In this document: positions 6,674 through 7,794 of the stretch, one piece after another
How positions within the stretch are numbered: the stretch's first letter is position 1
Layout of the letters: each line of letters begins with the position of its first letter
Source of the DNA: Bacteroidales bacterium
GTDB taxonomy: Bacteria > Bacteroidota > Bacteroidia > Bacteroidales > UBA7960
Assembly: GCA_003553005.1 (NCBI GenBank)
Contig: PUPG01000126.1
Span: forward strand, 1-7,794
Reading direction: 5' to 3'
Length of the DNA stretch: 7,794 nucleotides
Notes under the pieces: generated by a model
What the model was told of the DNA's origin: nothing
The model's input: only the letters and a program-made list of their open reading frames with translations
Database searches by the model: none
Translations under genes and position numbers: made by a program

Positions 6674-7794
6674 TTACCCCATGATCATGCCCACAATTGT
6701 TGCACTCATCAGGCCTGCGAGCGTACCACCCAGCAATGCCCGCATTCCGAATCGCGACAACAGCACTTTGCGCGACGGGGCGAGGGATCCGATTCCGCCG
6801 ATCTGGATGCCGATGCTGGCAAAGTTGGCGAATCCGCATAACAGGTAGGTGGCCATGATGATGGATTTGGGATCCGCAAAGGCATCTGCCTCCTGGAGTT
6901 CAGCGAGGCTCACATAGCCGATGAACTCTGTCATGATGATTTTTTCGCCGAGGAGTCTGCCCACAAGCGTAATGTCCGGCAAGCTGACCCCGATCAGCCA
7001 CATAATCGGGGCAAAGGTGTAGCCCAGGATAAATTGGAGGGACAGGCTGTCGTATCGTCCGTCTGTCACCTCTGCAATCCAGGGATTCAGGTTGGCCATA
7101 TCGCCGATGTATCCCACGATGTGGTTGAACATGGCGATGAAGGCGATAAAGACCAGGAGCATGGCGGCCACGTTGGCGGCCAGGCGGAGGCCTTCGCCTG
7201 CCCCGTTGGTGATGGAGTCCAGGACGTTATCCCCGATCCGGTCTTTGGAGATGTCCATGGTCTTGTCGATCTCTTCGGTTTGGGGGTAGAGGATCTTTGA
7301 CAGCACCACGGCGCCGGGGGCGGCCATGATGGAAGCTGCCAGCAGGTGTTGTGCAAACATCAGGCGCTGTACCGGGTCGTCGCCACCCAGGAAGCTGATG
7401 TAGGCAGCCAGCACACCACCGGCAAGGGTAGCCATGCCGCCGGTCATCACCAGCAGCATCTCCGACTTGGTCATGTTGGGCAGGTAGGCCTTGATCATCA
7501 GGGGCGACTCCGTCTGGCCCAGGAAAATGTTGCCAGCCACGGAAAGGCTTTCCGCCCCGGAAAGACGCATCACCTTCGTCATCAGCCAGGCCATTCCAAA
7601 GACAATCTTTTGGATGATGCCCAGGTAGAACAGCAAGCTGGTCAGGGCAGAGAAAAAGATGATGGTGGGAAGCACCTGGAAGGCGAAGACATAGCCAAAC
7701 CTGTCCGTATCGAGAAAGCCTTCAAACAGAAAGTCCGTACCGGCCCTGGTGAAGTCCAGGATGATCACGAAAAAGGAGCCAATGGTTTCAAAGA
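6674..7794 (-). CDS. Concentrative nucleoside transporter (NupC/CNT family), 5' end beyond the window
   Basis: About 373 residues of an inner-membrane nucleoside transporter are present; the frame stays open to the right edge, so the N-terminus and start are outside. A GTG at 7768 could be mistaken for a start, but the frame upstream still encodes plausible CNT-like sequence (ETIGSFF ahead of 'VIILDFTRAGTDFLF'). Family motifs include 'FQVLPTIIFFSALTSLLFYLG', the first nucleoside-binding re-entrant loop 'GQTESPL' (QTE at 7508-7516), 'TEF' (6923-6931), and 'GFANFASIGIQIGG' (about 6805-6835). Hydrophobic segments recur throughout. CNT proteins move nucleosides inward using a sodium or proton gradient; the coupling ion cannot be told from this sequence. 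It precedes thyA by 160 nt on the same strand, which fits a shared role in pyrimidine or thymidine supply. Most CNTs have about 400-430 residues, so only a small N-terminal part is missing. Confidence 0.92.
   Translation of the reverse strand, partial: FETIGSFFVIILDFTRAGTDFLFEGFLDTDRFGYVFAFQVLPTIIFFSALTSLLFYLGIIQKIVFGMAWLMTKVMRLSGAESLSVAGNIFLGQTESPLMIKAYLPNMTKSEMLLVMTGGMATLAGGVLAAYISFLGGDDPVQRLMFAQHLLAASIMAAPGAVVLSKILYPQTEEIDKTMDISKDRIGDNVLDSITNGAGEGLRLAANVAAMLLVFIAFIAMFNHIVGYIGDMANLNPWIAEVTDGRYDSLSLQFILGYTFAPIMWLIGVSLPDITLVGRLLGEKIIMTEFIGYVSLAELQEADAFADPKSIIMATYLLCGFANFASIGIQIGGIGSLAPSRKVLLSRFGMRALLGGTLAGLMSATIVGMIMG

Noticed and set aside
5752..6684. A 310-codon open frame on the + strand opposite thyA
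   Set aside because: It lies wholly opposite a well-identified thyA and the spacer, and its translation resembles no family and lacks domain structure. Long antisense frames are expected opposite G+C-rich codon-biased genes.
6674..7768. GTG at 7768 as the true start of the nucleoside transporter
   Set aside because: The frame continues upstream to the window edge with plausible CNT-like residues, and a start at 7768 would give a protein shorter than the family; the gene is better read as cut by the edge.

Overview
The window looks like an ordinary chromosomal stretch from a member of the Bacteroidota. The evidence is an OmpA-family protein with TPR, PD40 propeller, carboxypeptidase-regulatory-like and OmpA C-terminal domains, a secreted family that Bacteroidota databases often label 'asparagine synthetase B', a TTG-20-TAnnTTTG promoter of the Bacteroidota sigma-ABfr type, and genes mostly without Shine-Dalgarno sequences. 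By eye, G+C is somewhat above half. I cannot name the order or genus.

Left part, + strand: the window opens inside the last ~54 codons of queE (7-carboxy-7-deazaguanine synthase, queuosine/7-deazaguanine pathway). Its TGA shares one base with the ATG of a 664-residue OmpA-family envelope protein (167-2161). A 99-nt gap holding an AT-rich patch and a candidate promoter leads to dnaB, the replicative helicase (2261-3796). An 87-nt gap with a perfect 10-bp inverted repeat separates dnaB from a gene for a secreted protein of unknown function (start preferred at 3884, end 5158).

Right part, - strand: a set transcribed leftwards, a CNT/NupC-type nucleoside transporter (cut by the right edge), then thyA, then folA. 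These fit together as a dTMP-supply group: nucleoside uptake, thymidylate synthesis that oxidises methylene-tetrahydrofolate to dihydrofolate, and recycling of that dihydrofolate. The two groups converge at 5158/5165 with only 6 nt between stop codons.

No stretch over about 300 bases lacks a gene. I saw no tRNA, rRNA, CRISPR array, insertion sequence, integrase, toxin-antitoxin or defence genes. I do not see a new multi-gene system. The points most worth following are the uncharacterised secreted family, the SSB-like acidic tip on DnaB, the promoter and start arrangement of dnaB, and the inverted repeat after dnaB.
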